NCBI RefSeq assembly: GCF_900156395.1
Contig: NZ_FTNL01000007.1
Coordinates: forward strand, 93,130-157,129
Reading direction: 5' to 3'
Source of the DNA: Fluoribacter gormanii
Lineage (GTDB): Bacteria; Pseudomonadota; Gammaproteobacteria; Legionellales; Legionellaceae
Length of the DNA stretch: 64,000 nucleotides
In this document: positions 63,440 through 64,000 of the stretch, in pieces
How the letters are laid out: every line of letters starts with the position of its first letter
Numbering within the stretch: position 1 is the stretch's first letter
Program-made: the position numbers and the translations under genes
The notes under the pieces: model-generated
What the model was told of the DNA's origin: nothing
The model's database searches: none
What the model saw: only the letters and a program-made list of their open reading frames with translations

Positions 63440-63464
63440 TCCTGGTTGCGAGCAACCAGGTTAC
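63440..63464. repeat. REP-like hairpin, best-preserved copy
   Basis: TCCTGGTTGC and GCAACCAGGTTA around GA: perfect 9-bp arms with a two-base core. Confidence 0.85.
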
Positions 63465-63515
63465 ACTTACTTTCAATGACAATAGCGAGATGCGCGCTTG
63501 AAATGATTTTATCAT

Positions 63516-63971
63516 TTACAAGCAATGCTTATTGGGATTCCTCTGCATGCAAAGATTGGCGAAATAATCTTTTAAATTGGATACAAAGATATCTCCTTCT
63601 TGTTCCATTACAAATATTCGTTCGGGTTGCAATTCAAGATAATTGGATGCCTTTAAAATAGAGTAATAAATTGTTTCTGCAGAGGAGGAAATCCATTGTT
63701 TTAAAAAGGGCAGAATGACCCCAGGATCGTTAGAATAAAATCGTTGATAAATATCGGCAATTAATTCCTTTCTTATCTCGAAATTACTTTTAAAATAGAA
63801 ATTGCCCCGATCTGAATGATAAAGCGTAAATGGTGCTTTATCGGGATTGCTTTTTAAACCGGCATTAAAATTCATCGATGTAATCACGCCTTTGGCATTT
63901 TCAATTTGTAACGTTGCGGTATTGAATAAATTGTATCCATTATATTGTTCCAGAGTAACTCCCCACGTCAT
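63516..63971 (-). CDS. Hypothetical protein at right edge, possibly 5' truncated
   Basis: At least 151 residues (MTWGVTLEQYNGYNLFNTAT...), with a NFNAGLKSNPDKAPFTLYHS segment and a C-terminal helix. The frame stays open past 63971 to the window end, so the real start may lie outside. The bases at the edge (ATCCCGAACCCGAGCGCAGC) resemble a dispersed repeat, which argues against extension; MTWG at 63971 may therefore be the start. No family recognised. Confidence 0.55.
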   Translation of the reverse strand: MTWGVTLEQYNGYNLFNTATLQIENAKGVITSMNFNAGLKSNPDKAPFTLYHSDRGNFYFKSNFEIRKELIADIYQRFYSNDPGVILPFLKQWISSSAETIYYSILKASNYLELQPERIFVMEQEGDIFVSNLKDYFANLCMQRNPNKHCL

Positions 63972-64000
63972 CCCGAACCCGAGCGCAGCGAGGGTGAGGG

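Overview
The window looks like a chromosomal segment of a Legionella species other than L. pneumophila. It is AT-rich. Its genes include a ProQ/FinO RNA chaperone of the RocC type, a PlaB phospholipase whose catalytic residues fall at S85, D203 and H251, and several proteins with eukaryotic-like F-box and ankyrin domains typical of Dot/Icm effectors. Identities come from reading motifs and from memory of the families; no database search was run.

Region 1 (1-14.4 kb) is mostly core genome. It holds glmM (cut by the left edge), dapB with a small membrane protein, rocC, an F-box membrane protein, tRNA-Gly(CCC), the minus-strand carbon-metabolism cluster tkt-gap-pgk-pyk, a conserved membrane protein, the M3 oligopeptidase prlC and the tmRNA gene ssrA.

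Region 2 (14.4-29 kb) is accessory. A 3.4-kb mini-island sits in the 3' end of ssrA, bounded by a perfect 27-bp direct repeat. It carries an F-box protein, a HigB/HigA-type toxin-antitoxin pair and a small ORF, but no integrase. Beyond it is a block of effector-like genes: a methyltransferase-like protein, a possible ADP-ribosyltransferase, a protein with an H-x-x-P-x-x-R-G-S motif, and a coiled-coil membrane protein with a 126-bp internal duplication. Two decayed copies of one transposase remnant bracket this block. Outside the bracket are an unknown 403-residue protein and a cysteine-protease-like/ankyrin protein.

Region 3 (29-48 kb) mixes transport, regulation and secreted proteins. A minus-strand operon encodes a BigR/SqrR-like ArsR regulator, a TolC-like protein, an RND pump and a DUF2892 protein, with no membrane-fusion protein. 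A SagB-like nitroreductase, a P-type ATPase, a zinc-ribbon/TM2 protein, a CvfB-like RNA-binding protein, a secreted papain-like protease, a DUF305 protein, a MerR/TipAS regulator, a proline-rich possible effector and plaB follow.

Region 4 (48-64 kb) holds a secreted nucleoside deaminase, a tight three-gene unit (958-residue unknown protein, phospholipase D, NTF2-like protein), a dipeptide epimerase coupled to a transporter, an HdeD-like protein, a protein made of two near-identical repeats, an ICMT-like methyltransferase, MltA, a nitrilase-like protein and a YffB/ArsC-like protein. A family of REP-like hairpins (arms CCTGGTTGC / GCAACCAGG) is scattered through the right half, and one copy doubles as a terminator. 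The best candidates for something undescribed are the 958-residue/PLD/NTF2 unit, the fusion-protein-less sulfide-type RND operon and the effector block next to ssrA.
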